A stretch of 64,000 nt of DNA from Phlebotomus papatasi (Eukaryota; Arthropoda; Insecta; Diptera; Psychodidae): the NCBI RefSeq assembly GCF_024763615.1, contig NC_077223.1, forward strand, positions 92,814,627-92,878,626. Reading direction: 5' to 3'. The notes under the pieces are model-generated. The model was not told the origin of the DNA. It did not search any database and was given only the letters and a program-made list of their open reading frames with translations. Numbering within the stretch: the first letter of the stretch is position 1; every line of letters begins with the position of its first letter. The translations under genes and the position numbers were made by a program. This document shows, in pieces, positions 11,507 to 21,639 of this stretch.

Positions 11507-11680
11507 GATACTAACGTGTCATTTTATAAACACGTTGTCTGCCTTGCTTGACATTGTTTTCACTTTAAAATGTAAATAATAATGTACAAGTGCTCAAGAT
11601 ATGTAAATATAATAACAAAAATTAACAACACAAATGAAATTAAAAAAAATATATTAAAATTATCTGGAAATAATACCTGA

Positions 11681-12028
11681 AGGGGAATTCTGTAACGCTC
11701 TGGCAATGCCATATGACAAATTCGGTTCGAATCTTAGGAGAGCTTTTTCGAGAATGCGATTCTGTAGCCGTGACATTACCATTTCGGCTCACGTGACATT
11801 GTCAGAAGTCGAGATTTCTGGCAATTCAAATGACAATGAATTTTGTTAAACAAATCAACCAAGACGTACTGTATTTTCATAAAATCGACAAGTAAAGCGA
11901 TTTCATTAAAAAATCAATGAATTGCATTTTCGAACTCATACATATGATATGACAAAAAAAAGCTCGATTGGAATTGTTATGTTTCGGACTCACGCGTGAC
12001 AATGCCACGAAAATTACAGAATTCTCCT
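11681..12028. mobile_element. TIR MITE, GGGGAATTCTGTAA family
   Basis: The ends AGGGGAATTCTGTAACGC and the inverse of ACAGAATTCTCCTAC are inverted, followed on both sides by TGGCAATGCC and TGACAATGCCACG. It is about 350 bp and non-coding. No second copy is in the window. Confidence 0.7.
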
Positions 12029-14149
12029 ACTGGTGTCATTAATCACAAAATTAAAAATTTTCATTACATTTTCATTACAGAATATTGGAAAATATAAAGT
12101 GTTTGAAGTCAAAGTATATACGAAGCCTGAAAGACCTGAAATATATAGAACTTAAACTGCCAAAGATATCAACTTCAAATTTACGATGCCCCCTACCCAT
12201 CAGAAACGATAGATATTTTTTTAAGCAGTGACACAATTCGAAAATATTGAACAATCATATTTCTTATAATTGTTATTCCAAAAAAAATCGCGATTTTGGT
12301 TCTATTGTTCTATTTAGAAATATGAGAATTCGGATGTGGATAACCGCTTGGGAGTTTATTAATATTTTATTTTATTGAAATTATATGCAATAAAAAAATG
12401 TAGTGTTATGTGTTATTTAAAAAAGAATATTCTTGGCTATCCATCACATATTTTTTGTGTTATATTCCAACTCATAAATGACACCACAGTGCAAATATTA
12501 ATAATTTAAATTCTGAATGAGATGGTTTTTATTGTTCAATTTTAATTAAATTCCTAACTTATCTGATATGTGGTTTTAAAATGTGACTTTTGAAAAACAT
12601 TATAATTTGATTACCTTGCATTTTACAGCCCTCAATTTTGTAAATTAGGAAGCTATCACTGTGATATTCGATTAATTTCAGTAAATTGGTAATAATTAAA
12701 AAAAATTCGAACAAATTCCACTAATAGAACAAATAAATTAAATCTAACAATTTATCTCTCGGTGTAAGCACTATTGACACCGGTGTATCTTTTTTTTGTA
12801 ACAATATAATCCACATAGCAAATCGTTGGCGATTAACTGTTCTCTTTTCTATCTTGTATAAGTCAAAATGTTTCGTCAAATGATTGGACTTGTGGAAGAC
12901 TAAAGGCTTAATTCTTCCTTTCGGTCCGTAAAATACATCACTCAGTTAATCCATGAGAGTATATACAGTCAACTCGCTTGGAAAAATCCTCAATCATATC
13001 AAAATGCCCTTGCAAAGTCACGATAACCTTTTGTGACGCTTTTTTTTAATTTTCACACCATTTTAAATATCTATGCTCCGCAAAGAGATAGGCTAATATG
13101 ACCGGATAGATGAAAAAAAAAGTAAATAATCCTCTCTGTGAAGATTATGAGACTGAGTCTTGTGTAAGGAAGAGCCACGATATCCTGTCATTCCGCCTCA
13201 GAGAACAGACAAGAACGCAAACATATTTACTAAGAGTGACTCATCCGGTATTCTTTTCTGTTTGGCTTTAACCCCCCCGCAACTTGTTGAAATGCTAATG
13301 GTAAATTGAGATGTTGGGTAATTAAAATTTTCTCAAAATGGTATATATTCTGGCAGAAAATCCCCTATTCACCGGGGGATGAATTTTGAGAGGAGCATAA
13401 AAAGGAAAGATGCTTTTACCGATATGAACATTCATAATACTTGATGTGTGGGGGTCTCTTTAATGATTCATCTTAAAGGAAAATCAATTTTTATTGTTAG
13501 TGAAAATGTATGTAAGGTATAAATATGAGTCATCGAAAGATGAGTGTAGAGTGGAATAAAAAAAGAAAGAAGTTACGTTGGAAGAAGATGTTGGGAAAGA
13601 TGGTCTGAATGTTCGGTAAAAGAACAACATTATTTTACTTAATACAAGAAATAGATTGCCGCGTGGTAGAAAGTATCATCAATTTTATATATCCCACTTT
13701 AGCCGTTCGGCTCAAATATGCGTTTATATTATATGCTGAATATTTTACATTAACATGATGATGACGGATGAAATATATCTGAAACTTTACATGAATATTA
13801 CGTGCTTTTCAGAGTTTCTGTCTGGTTTCTTAGGCAGGATCTCCATGCTATTCCACTTGAGAAAACCACACATTTATATTATAAATTTATGACAACATAT
13901 ATACTTACGAATCTCACCCTATACACTATATATATATATATACATCTATAAAGTTCGTGAGACACACGCATTTTTTTGTCTCACAATATATATATATATA
14001 TATATATATTTGAAAAAATATAAAAATATTTACTTTGCACACACGAGGTGAATATACTTTTCATTCTCACATTAAGTCAAGTGAGGTGGGATTTTCTTAT
14101 AGGTGGAATTGGAGAAGGAAAACTTCTTGAAAAATATGGGTCTACGCGA
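12029..14149. other. Noncoding stretch with TA microsatellites
   Basis: No gene or repeat partner seen. Simple (TA)n runs lie at about 13925-13942 and 13985-14010, separated by 42 bp. The region precedes the retrotransposon and appears to be host DNA. Confidence 0.5.
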
Positions 14150-14525
14150 AAGTAGGTACTATCATTGAGTTCATAGCGAAAAGATTTGCTTTATTCAACA
14201 TCCGTGATATTGCAATATGGGCGAGTATTGCGGCTCTTGCACCCCATCAGCAAATATTACGTGAAGTTTAAGTCCCTTTTGCACTGCTGGATATCAGAGG
14301 GGTATTCAATGAATGATTTGGAAGTCTCGCGAAGAATTCATGCTAATAGGGATTTATACATTCGATCTGGAGTGAGATTTGCCTTGTGAATTACGTTTTG
14401 TATGTGAAAAATGGGCAATTTTTTCAGATATTGACCAGTGCCAGTGGTGATACTTGTTATTTTGGACAGGTATTTTTCTCGAACTTATTAAAAGTTTTAG
14501 CTTTTGTAATGACTAGGTTCTATAA
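14150..14525 (+). other. Probable 5' region of the non-LTR retrotransposon
   Basis: Base composition becomes noticeably richer in G and C from about 14200, like the coding part of the element. The 5' boundary is uncertain. TGCTGGAT at 14285-14292 recurs immediately after the 3' end (18555-18562) and could be an 8-bp target duplication, which would start the element at 14293. One 8-bp match in a few hundred bases could also be chance. A 67-codon frame at 14186-14389 has no recognisable domain. Confidence 0.4.
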
Positions 14526-15458
14526 ATGCCTAAAAAAAAAATAAAGGAGAATCATCTCTACGACCGACATGTAAGGACCATAAGGACCATAAGGATCTCT
14601 TCCCTGGAAAGTACCAGTGCTGAGCTGTGTGAGCGCACTATTCAGCTGGGCTATGCTGAGCTTGCGCACAAACGCACTATTGCTGGATTGCTCGCGGAGA
14701 ATTCTGCCTTGTCTCATAGAGTAGCTACTCTAGAAGCTGGGCTTCTGCGCCTGGAGGGCTCGGGGTCTTGTCATGGGGAGGACCCTGCGCGGCGACTTGA
14801 GGTACTTATTGATAGGCACTCTATCAGCAAAATCTCGGGCGATGTGTCATTTCGGGATGCAATGAATTCCTCTGCCCTAAGGGGTACTCCATCTGATGTG
14901 CCGGGGCTTCCGGGTACATCCAGGGACACTCGATCGGAAGTACCGAATGATATTGGAAAGCTGTTCGCCGGCCGGTCTGATGGCGGCGTAGTTGATGAGG
15001 GCGGAGCCGCTGATGGGGACGTGGCCGTTGGTGGTGTTCCCCGCGATGGAGGCAATGGAAATTCTCGGCAAAACCGTAAACCCTCCAAACACTCTAAACT
15101 TACAAACCGTATAGAAAACAGAAAGCGACCTCTTATTGTTGGCACGTCTGGATCGTGCCCACTCGCTGCGGTCCCTAATCGTCAGTTACTCAGACCCGAT
15201 CAGGCTCAACTATTTGTGACAAGGCTGGCCCTGGATGTCACTGCTGATCGGTTAAAAGAGTATTTGTCGTCTCTTGGTCATGACGCTACGGTTATGCATC
15301 TCCGTCCTCCGCGCAATGTTTCTGCAGTTACTTACAACTCATTCAGGGTGACTATCCCGCGTGAGTCGCTGGAGTGTCTGCTGAATTCCGAGTTCTGGCC
15401 TCCTGGGGCTGGAGTGAAGGAGTGGCTTTTTCGGGCACCGGCTGTCTCCGGAAACTAA
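14526..15458 (+). CDS. Non-LTR retrotransposon ORF1 protein (nucleic-acid-binding, gag-like)
   Basis: This is a 310-residue protein with a lysine-rich start (MPKKKIKEN). Residues about 25-80 are rich in Leu/Ala/Glu heptads and look like a coiled coil for self-association. Residues about 80-190 form a low-complexity Gly/Asp/Ser linker, and 175-205 is strongly basic. The C-terminal part (about 223-305) contains LFVTRLALDVTADRLKEYL, then a Ser-Phe-Arg-Val strand and an EFWPPGAGV motif. This resembles the RRM-like C-terminal domain of insect CR1/L2/Jockey-group ORF1 proteins. I see no CCHC or PHD zinc finger. The family role is to coat the element's RNA and chaperone reverse transcription. ORF1 ends 25 bases before the annotated ORF2 start. 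No frameshift or premature stop is present, so the copy appears recent. Confidence 0.85.
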   Translation: MPKKKIKENHLYDRHVRTIRTIRISSLESTSAELCERTIQLGYAELAHKRTIAGLLAENSALSHRVATLEAGLLRLEGSGSCHGEDPARRLEVLIDRHSISKISGDVSFRDAMNSSALRGTPSDVPGLPGTSRDTRSEVPNDIGKLFAGRSDGGVVDEGGAADGDVAVGGVPRDGGNGNSRQNRKPSKHSKLTNRIENRKRPLIVGTSGSCPLAAVPNRQLLRPDQAQLFVTRLALDVTADRLKEYLSSLGHDATVMHLRPPRNVSAVTYNSFRVTIPRESLECLLNSEFWPPGAGVKEWLFRAPAVSGN

Positions 15459-15483
15459 TGAATCTACTGCAGTACGCTCATGC

Positions 15484-18414
15484 TTGTCGCTGACCAACTC
15501 TTCGTCTTCGATGCGGCTTTTCACGGATGGTTCTCTACGGTCCGCTCACTCATTTGCTCTTTCTAATGAATCAGTCTATGTAATTGATAACTATACTCTT
15601 AACTCTTCCTTTTTTGATCCTGACTTGTCTGGTAGCATCTCTGAGGCTCGGGTTACTGCACCTAAAGCCTTCAGCTTTGATCAAATCTGCAGTAATCCGA
15701 AATATTCTTTCTTAGTCGCTCATATTAACGCTCGGAGTGTGAGACGACATATTGACGAATTACGTTTGCTGGTTCGAGAGATTTCTCCGAGTATCCTGTG
15801 TGTCTCCGAATCCTGGCTGGACTCTACCGATTCCGATGAGGCCGTGAGTATCTCGGGCTTCCGTTTTTTCCGGCGTGACAGGGATGGCCGTCGCGGTGGT
15901 GGGGTGGGAATTTATATCCACCGAAGCCTCGGCGCGGTTCTTTGTTGCTCTGATTGTGATGAATCCTTTGAATTCATTGGGGTCAGAGTCAGTTTGCCCC
16001 AAAGTCATTTACTTGTGTTCTGTTGCTATTTCCCGCCACCAGTTTCTAGCTGCAGACCCGTCGAAAGATTTCTGGATCTCGCCACCTCCTACGATAATTT
16101 CATTATTCTTGGAGATTTTAATATAAACCTAACTGCTGACTCTCTTCTGAGTAAAAGCTTGCGGGTTGAGCTTGAGTCCCGTTCCCTAACTTACCTTCCA
16201 CTTAATCCCACCAGACTTCAATCGCTGCTTGACATAATTGTTCTTCCCGTGGATGATTTGTCTAAGTTGCTACGATTTGGCCAAAAAACCTGCCCGCAAA
16301 TCTCAGATCACGATCTTATATTTGCTTTGTATAATTTTCGACTTCCGCGGCCGAGGAAGGAGACAAAACTTATCCCAGACTTGTCTCGATGCAGTCCGCA
16401 CCATGCTCAGGAAGCTGCTATGTCAGTCCTATGGTCTGAGGTATCCTTGTTGCCTAATGCGTCTGATCGAGTCGATCTTCTTACTCAAAAAATTAACAAT
16501 CTCTTCGATGATATTGTCCCTAGGAAGCGCGTGATTGTCAAAAGCATTGCAACCCCGTGGTTGACTTTGCCAATTTTAAAGAAGCTGAAGCGGCGTGATG
16601 CTGCCTACAGAAGATGGAAGCGTAGTGGTCTTCATGTGGATCGCTTAACATTCGTTCAACTTCGTAACAGTGTTGTTACTATGATTCGCCGCGCAAAGAA
16701 ATCCTACTACTTACGGTCCTTGGATGCCAGCCTTCCTTCTAATATTCTCTGGAGTAGTATAAGGAGGCTCGGATTACGTCCGTCACTGCGTTCAGCTGAC
16801 GTGCCCGGCCCTAGTGTTGATGAGCTTAATAAGTTCTTCAGCACATCGGGCACTGCGGCCACCTCTGTGAGCTGTCCACCTATGCCTCTCGGGCCCTGGG
16901 ATGGCTTTAGCTTCGGAAGTGTGTCGGCTGATGACGTCATTTTCGCCATTGCACGTGTTAAATCTGACGCTCAGGGGGATGATGAGGTCTCCTTAGCGTT
17001 TGTTAGAATGATCCTTCCTGTCATACTTCCTGTATTGACTGATACCTTTAATTTTATAATTGCTTCCTCTTCTTTTCCTACCATGTGGAAATCAGCTTTA
17101 GTTATACCTATCCCGAAGGTTAGTAACCCAGTTGGTCCCTCGGATTTCAGGCCAATCAGCCTCCTACCCGTACTTTCTAAGGTGCTTGAAGCTCTGCTCC
17201 TTGAGCAACTCACGGCATACCTAAACTCTGAGAGACTACTTGTTGATCTTCAGTCAGGATTTCGTAGTGGTCACAGCACTACTAGTGCTCTACTCAGGGT
17301 ACAGTATGATATTGCATTATCACTTGACAATCGCAAATTTGTTGTGTTACTACTTCTTGATTTTTCCAAGGCTTTTGATAGCATTCCTCATGATTTACTC
17401 TGCTACAAACTTTATAGACTTTTTAATTTCTCATCTTCTGCTGTTCACTTGATCAAATCATATCTTGAGGGTCGCTCTCAGAGAGTCAAGATTGGCAATA
17501 AACTTTCTGAACCTGCAAATCTACGTAGTGGTGTGGCTCAAGGTTCTTTACTTGGCCCACTTCTTTTTTCCCTATTTATAAATGACCTTCCGTCAGTTTT
17601 ATTTGACTGCTCGTATCACCTCTATGCAGATGATATGCAAATATATACCTCTGGATACCCTTCCGATGTTCAGGCTGTGTTCTCTCGGGTGAACGACAAT
17701 TTATTCTGTGTGGGGAATTGGGCTTCATTGAATGGACTGGCTCTAAACCCTAAGAAGTCCCAGGCTATTTTGATATCCAAAAAGCCGTTAGCGGCTCCCC
17801 CGGCCCCTCTCACTATCTATGGGCAGCCTATCCCGCTTGTTGAGCGTGCTCGCAATCTGGGTGTTATTTTTAATTCATCGTTCACCTGGTCTGATCACGT
17901 GTCTCACATCAACCAGAGGATATATTGCACTCTCCGTACGCTTCGGCGTTTTCGCGAGATTACGCCATTTAATACTCGCTTGCTCCTTGTTAGGTCACTC
18001 CTCATACCAGTGATAACTTATGGTGCAGAGCTATTCTTTGCAGCCGACTGTGAGACACTAAGACGCTTGACAGTGACCTTCAATAACTGTGTAAGATATG
18101 TTTGTGGGCTGCGCGCTCGTGATCATATCTCTAGGCATCGTAATATTTTGGTGGGTTGTGATCTCCCATCACTCCTCCGTCAGAGAGCGGTTTCATTTCT
18201 CTTTCGCTTGATTATTTCAGGAGGGCCGCGTTACTTGGCCTCAATTCTGATTCCTGGGGCCTCGGCCAGGGTGCGGGGACTCTTGGTGCCGAGAGCTCAC
18301 TCTAACCAGCTATCGCGAACAATTTTTGTTGACGGAGTTGTCTTGTTCAACTCCCTTCCCTTGCATGCCAGATCCTCACTGGCTGGCATTGCTAGATTCT
18401 ACCAGATCGAGTAG
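15484..18414 (+). CDS. Non-LTR retrotransposon ORF2: AP endonuclease and reverse transcriptase
   Basis: This 976-residue polyprotein drives target-primed reverse transcription. The endonuclease covers about residues 75-290, with Asn in HINARS (80-84), Glu in VSESWL (107-112), the GDFNIN motif (210-215) and SDHD (274-277). The reverse transcriptase covers about 530-810: DFRPISLLPVLSKVLE (554-569), QSGFRSGHSTTSALL (590-604), LLDFSKAFD with Asp626, SGVAQGSLLGPLLF (682-695) and the YADD active site at 714-717. The C-terminal ~150 residues end with an FNSLPLHAR-type motif typical of the CR1/L2/Jockey group. There is no RNase H domain. All catalytic residues I can judge are present and the frame is uninterrupted. 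The first codon given is TTG. The first in-frame ATG is at 15511, and the frame is open back to 15418, so translation may begin by reinitiation after ORF1 or at 15511. Clade within the group is uncertain. Confidence 0.93.
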   Translation: MSLTNSSSSMRLFTDGSLRSAHSFALSNESVYVIDNYTLNSSFFDPDLSGSISEARVTAPKAFSFDQICSNPKYSFLVAHINARSVRRHIDELRLLVREISPSILCVSESWLDSTDSDEAVSISGFRFFRRDRDGRRGGGVGIYIHRSLGAVLCCSDCDESFEFIGVRVSLPQSHLLVFCCYFPPPVSSCRPVERFLDLATSYDNFIILGDFNINLTADSLLSKSLRVELESRSLTYLPLNPTRLQSLLDIIVLPVDDLSKLLRFGQKTCPQISDHDLIFALYNFRLPRPRKETKLIPDLSRCSPHHAQEAAMSVLWSEVSLLPNASDRVDLLTQKINNLFDDIVPRKRVIVKSIATPWLTLPILKKLKRRDAAYRRWKRSGLHVDRLTFVQLRNSVVTMIRRAKKSYYLRSLDASLPSNILWSSIRRLGLRPSLRSADVPGPSVDELNKFFSTSGTAATSVSCPPMPLGPWDGFSFGSVSADDVIFAIARVKSDAQGDDEVSLAFVRMILPVILPVLTDTFNFIIASSSFPTMWKSALVIPIPKVSNPVGPSDFRPISLLPVLSKVLEALLLEQLTAYLNSERLLVDLQSGFRSGHSTTSALLRVQYDIALSLDNRKFVVLLLLDFSKAFDSIPHDLLCYKLYRLFNFSSSAVHLIKSYLEGRSQRVKIGNKLSEPANLRSGVAQGSLLGPLLFSLFINDLPSVLFDCSYHLYADDMQIYTSGYPSDVQAVFSRVNDNLFCVGNWASLNGLALNPKKSQAILISKKPLAAPPAPLTIYGQPIPLVERARNLGVIFNSSFTWSDHVSHINQRIYCTLRTLRRFREITPFNTRLLLVRSLLIPVITYGAELFFAADCETLRRLTVTFNNCVRYVCGLRARDHISRHRNILVGCDLPSLLRQRAVSFLFRLIISGGPRYLASILIPGASARVRGLLVPRAHSNQLSRTIFVDGVVLFNSLPLHARSSLAGIARFYQIE

Positions 18415-18554
18415 GGCTAATCTTGGATTTCTGATTTTTTTTTGCCTATTATTTTGCTTCTTTGCTTGTAACTTTCTTTTTATTCCTGTAATCAAACTAT
18501 GTAAGAGGGGCGGACCCTATCAGCTTTGATTAAAATAAATAATAATTATTTTTT
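18415..18554 (+). other. 3' UTR and tail of the retrotransposon
   Basis: About 140 bases follow the ORF2 stop, including a T-rich stretch and AAGAGGGGCGGACCCTATC. It ends in TTAAAATAAATAATAATT, a short AT-rich tail rather than a long poly(A). Such short-repeat tails occur in CR1/L2-type elements. The end is placed before TGCTGGAT at 18555. Confidence 0.6.
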
Positions 18555-18562
18555 TGCTGGAT

Positions 18563-18878
18563 GTAGGGAGAAAAGCCCAGAAAAGCCTTAAAATGGTCCC
18601 GGAAAGGCCAAGGTATGCGCGAATCCGCGTGCACTTGGAATGCCGAAGTCAACTCACTTCAATAAATGATATAGAAAGTTTCCAGGCTTCTTGTAACATT
18701 CTACGGCCCCTTACATAAACAGAGGACTAAGATAGGTTATAGAAATAGAGAACAATGGGCATCAAATTGAGGCGGGTTAGCTGTCCAAAATTATAAGCAA
18801 AGTGTCCAAATTTTCAACCAAACAGGTGTCTAAAATTAGAGTCAAATTTACCTCCACATATTCATTCATTTTTAAATG
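18563..18878. other. Host flank of the retrotransposon
   Basis: There is a somewhat GC-richer stretch at 18570-18650, and then CTGTCCAAAATTATAAGC and AGTGTCCAAATTTTCAACC words at 18780-18830. These resemble the subterminal words of the repeat at 110-336 and may be a relic of it. No gene is seen. Confidence 0.35.
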
Positions 18879-19478
18879 TAGGGGAAAGTACTCTCCCTTC
18901 GAACGTTCATGTCTTCAAATAATGTGAATTTCTCTTACTTTTCTTAAGAGTTTTTCATATGATTGTCACATAATTTTATCAATAATAAGCTATCTAATAT
19001 TTAAGATAATAATCTAACTTATTAAGTTAGCTTATTATCTAAGATAATAAGCTAACTAATATTTAATAGAAATGTTTAAGGCTCTTACACAAAAAAAATA
19101 TTTTGTAAAAATGTTCGTAAAATTTTGTCATTTGTTCGTAAATGTTCGTAAAATGTTCGACAGAAAAACAAATATTTACGAAAAAATGACGAAATTTTAC
19201 AAATATTTTTTGTGTGTTTACGAACAAATGTTTGTAAAAGTACAAAAAATGCTCGTCAAATGATCATTTCACGAACAATGTTTGTGAAAAAAGTATAAAC
19301 TTTTACAAACTTGTTTGTGGGTTATACGATTCACGAGCATTTCGTAACTCCCCTATAGCAATTCACAAACATTTACGAACATTTTTACAAAATACATATT
19401 GTTTCTGTGTAGGAAAACTTGAAGAAAATTCACATTATTCAAAGGCATGAACGTTCGAAGAGAGAGTACTTTCCCCTA
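18879..19478. mobile_element. TA-target MITE, GGGGAAAGTACTCTCCC family, interrupted
   Basis: The ends TAGGGGAAAGTACTCTCCC and the inverse of GAGAGAGTACTTTCCCCTA are inverted and followed by TTCGAACGTTCATG on both sides. The element is split by a foldback FB1 copy at 19086-19411, so its own length is about 270 bp. The left half also holds an AT-rich self-complementary stretch at about 18990-19066 built from CTAACTTATTAAGTTAG and GATAATAAGCTAACTAA words. Confidence 0.85.
19086..19411. mobile_element. Foldback element FB1, copy 2, nested
   Basis: The ends TACACAAAAAAAATATTTTG and the inverse of TTTCTGTGTA are flanked by TA. The arms carry the same GTTCGTAAA words as the copy at 1040-1535, but the element is shorter (about 326 bp), so it is an internal deletion. 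It lies inside the TAGGGGAAAGTACTC element and must be the younger insertion. Confidence 0.88.
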
Positions 19479-21189
19479 TTGAGATTAATTTTAGTATAAA
19501 CAAACACGATAAACAGCTCGCCAAGTTTCTAAATAATCCTTCTGAAGAGAGAGAGTAACAAAAAAAAATCAATTGGCATTGAAAATATCGCACTTCAAAC
19601 TTAGAATATTGATGTTTAAAAGCACCCTGTCCAACATTATGAGAACTTTCCCTAATGTGAATTTCATAATCATGGGCATTTTTGCATCAATGTAAATAAT
19701 ATAGTATACTGCAACTACTTGTTATTTATAAATTCGAGACCTTCCAAGAGACTTTCGAACATGGCTACTTTTCTGCTCGGAAGACTACTTAAAGCTTCTA
19801 AATTTAATCTTATTTTAATCTTGGACGAGCTTTAATTAATTACCCAATTCATTAATTTTAGCAAAAGAATTTAGCTTTAAAAATAATGTGCCAATTGTTG
19901 ATCTATCTATGTAATCACGCTAATGCACTCGTAACCGAAAGCTTTGACCGTACTTACCGAATAGTCTAATCCCTGATTCTCTTTACGTGACACAAAAACC
20001 CTATACTTAAATTTCTTCCGACATATTAAAGTTACTCTTTGATCAGAATCTCTGAAGAAAATTAATTTTATTTGATTTCAACTTTCCACGAGTCTAAAAG
20101 TGCCTAGAATAAGGAACCTCTTGATATGGTTACGATGTGCCTTTTCTCTTTTCGTTTCTAAGATCGACGACGGAAGAAGTCTATATGGCGCGATGCTCAA
20201 GTGTCGTTGAGGATGATTTCGCGTTGTGTAAATATTGCTCATATCATGTGTAACGTGGGACTTTGGAATGGGACATGGTGATAGAAGCGTGAGGTTGGCT
20301 GAGAAATTTCATTCCCTTTCTTCTCCACTTTCATCTCAACTTGAAATATTGTATAAAGCTTGGTGCTTGGGTATAGTAAAGTGTAAACTGAGCATATAAC
20401 CGCAAGACTATGAAGAAGTTTTCACATGAATTTCCACCTTCAAAAGGCGAAAATGTCGCATTGTCTTTGTCATATTATACACCCATATATCTATATATGT
20501 ATTATATTACAATAGAGTGGGTGTCTCATACTTTTACAAGAGATGAAAATTTCACTCATTCACATTTTACTACCAACCAACCCTTCTTGTTTGCTTACGT
20601 GACAGTTTGATGGCTGAATTGCGTTGAATTTTAATAATAAAACAATATAAGACAAAAAAAAATACTTTTGGCACTTTCAGCCACACATTGACATGGGAAA
20701 TTATTGTAAAAGTTAAATAAAAGTAGCGAAAATCTTGTACATGTTATATAAAAAGCTGTTAAACTTTTAAATTACTTATACAAAGTTAAAGGCTGATGTT
20801 AGACTAAAAGAATAAGATTTGAGACTTTAGTTGAAAATTATCAATTATCTTTGAAAGAATGGATAGAGCTTTGGGTAATGAGAAAACTTGGTAAGAACAT
20901 TTTTTGAGATATTCCCATCATATTGTTTTATTGCGTGATCTCTATAGAGAGCAATAAATTATAAATAATTTCTCTATTTTGTGGTTTTAGAGGTATTCAT
21001 CCTCAACTCCAATTGTGTCTTATTGTGTAACTTATTCCAAAGATATCTCCTCCGCGTATGCAATTTTTGCAAATGTGACTAAAGGTTGACCCTCCTGTAG
21101 TTGCCCTACAGAGTAAATACCTAAATTGATTGAAACATAAATCATTTGAGAGATATTTGACCTCAGGATAATATCCAAAGAAATTTTTA
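19479..21189. other. Non-repetitive noncoding stretch
   Basis: No repeat partner. Composition is more balanced at about 20100-20620, where a 66-codon frame shows no recognisable motif. Probably host intergenic or intronic DNA. Confidence 0.4.
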
Positions 21190-21360
21190 AAGGAAAGCTC
21201 AAAATTCAAGCTTTTTTCATATTGCTTTCAAAAATGCCTTTTGGGTGCTTAAGAAGTTTCATGAAGGCTATCTATGGTGAAATAAATTGAAACATCAACC
21301 TCTTTCACCTTGAAAGATATCGAATTTTGAAATTTTTGGCTTGTTACTTTTTGCCCCATG
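21190..21360 (+). mobile_element. Truncated copy of the GGAGACTGGGGCAAAAAG element
   Basis: The last ~120 bases match the right part of the element at 48502-49724. They share GAAGGCTATCTATGGTG-type words, AGATATCGAATTTTGAAATT and the terminal ACTTTTTGCCCCA. The outermost CTCCCCTA is replaced by GTTGTCCTG, so the end is mutated. The left boundary is not determined. Confidence 0.6.
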
Positions 21361-21639
21361 TTGTCCTGATTCTTTTTTATCTTGAGCAGGCTTTGAGGTA
21401 ATTTATGAATTTATTTGATTATGTTATACAACTCGCTATTACAGTCCTTTTAGGGACAAGGGCTTCTGCACAAGTCCTCAACATTCTACACGATCCAACG
21501 GTAACGTCCTAAAACATTAGCTTTAGGTGAAATAATGAAATTAATTTATTTACCAAAATTGACAAGAGTTTTCAAAAAATTTACTTTAATCGAAAGAAAG
21601 ATTTAAAACTAGAATTCTTTACTTTAGAACCGACTATGG

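Noticed and set aside
13925..14010. Possible matrix-attachment or promoter signal in the TA runs
   Set aside because: Simple (TA)n microsatellites with no adjoining gene start; no basis for a regulatory call.
14771..15145. 124-codon minus-strand frame within ORF1 of the retrotransposon
   Set aside because: It is the antisense shadow of the Gly/Ser/Asp-rich ORF1 linker. The sense frame has clear ORF1 features.
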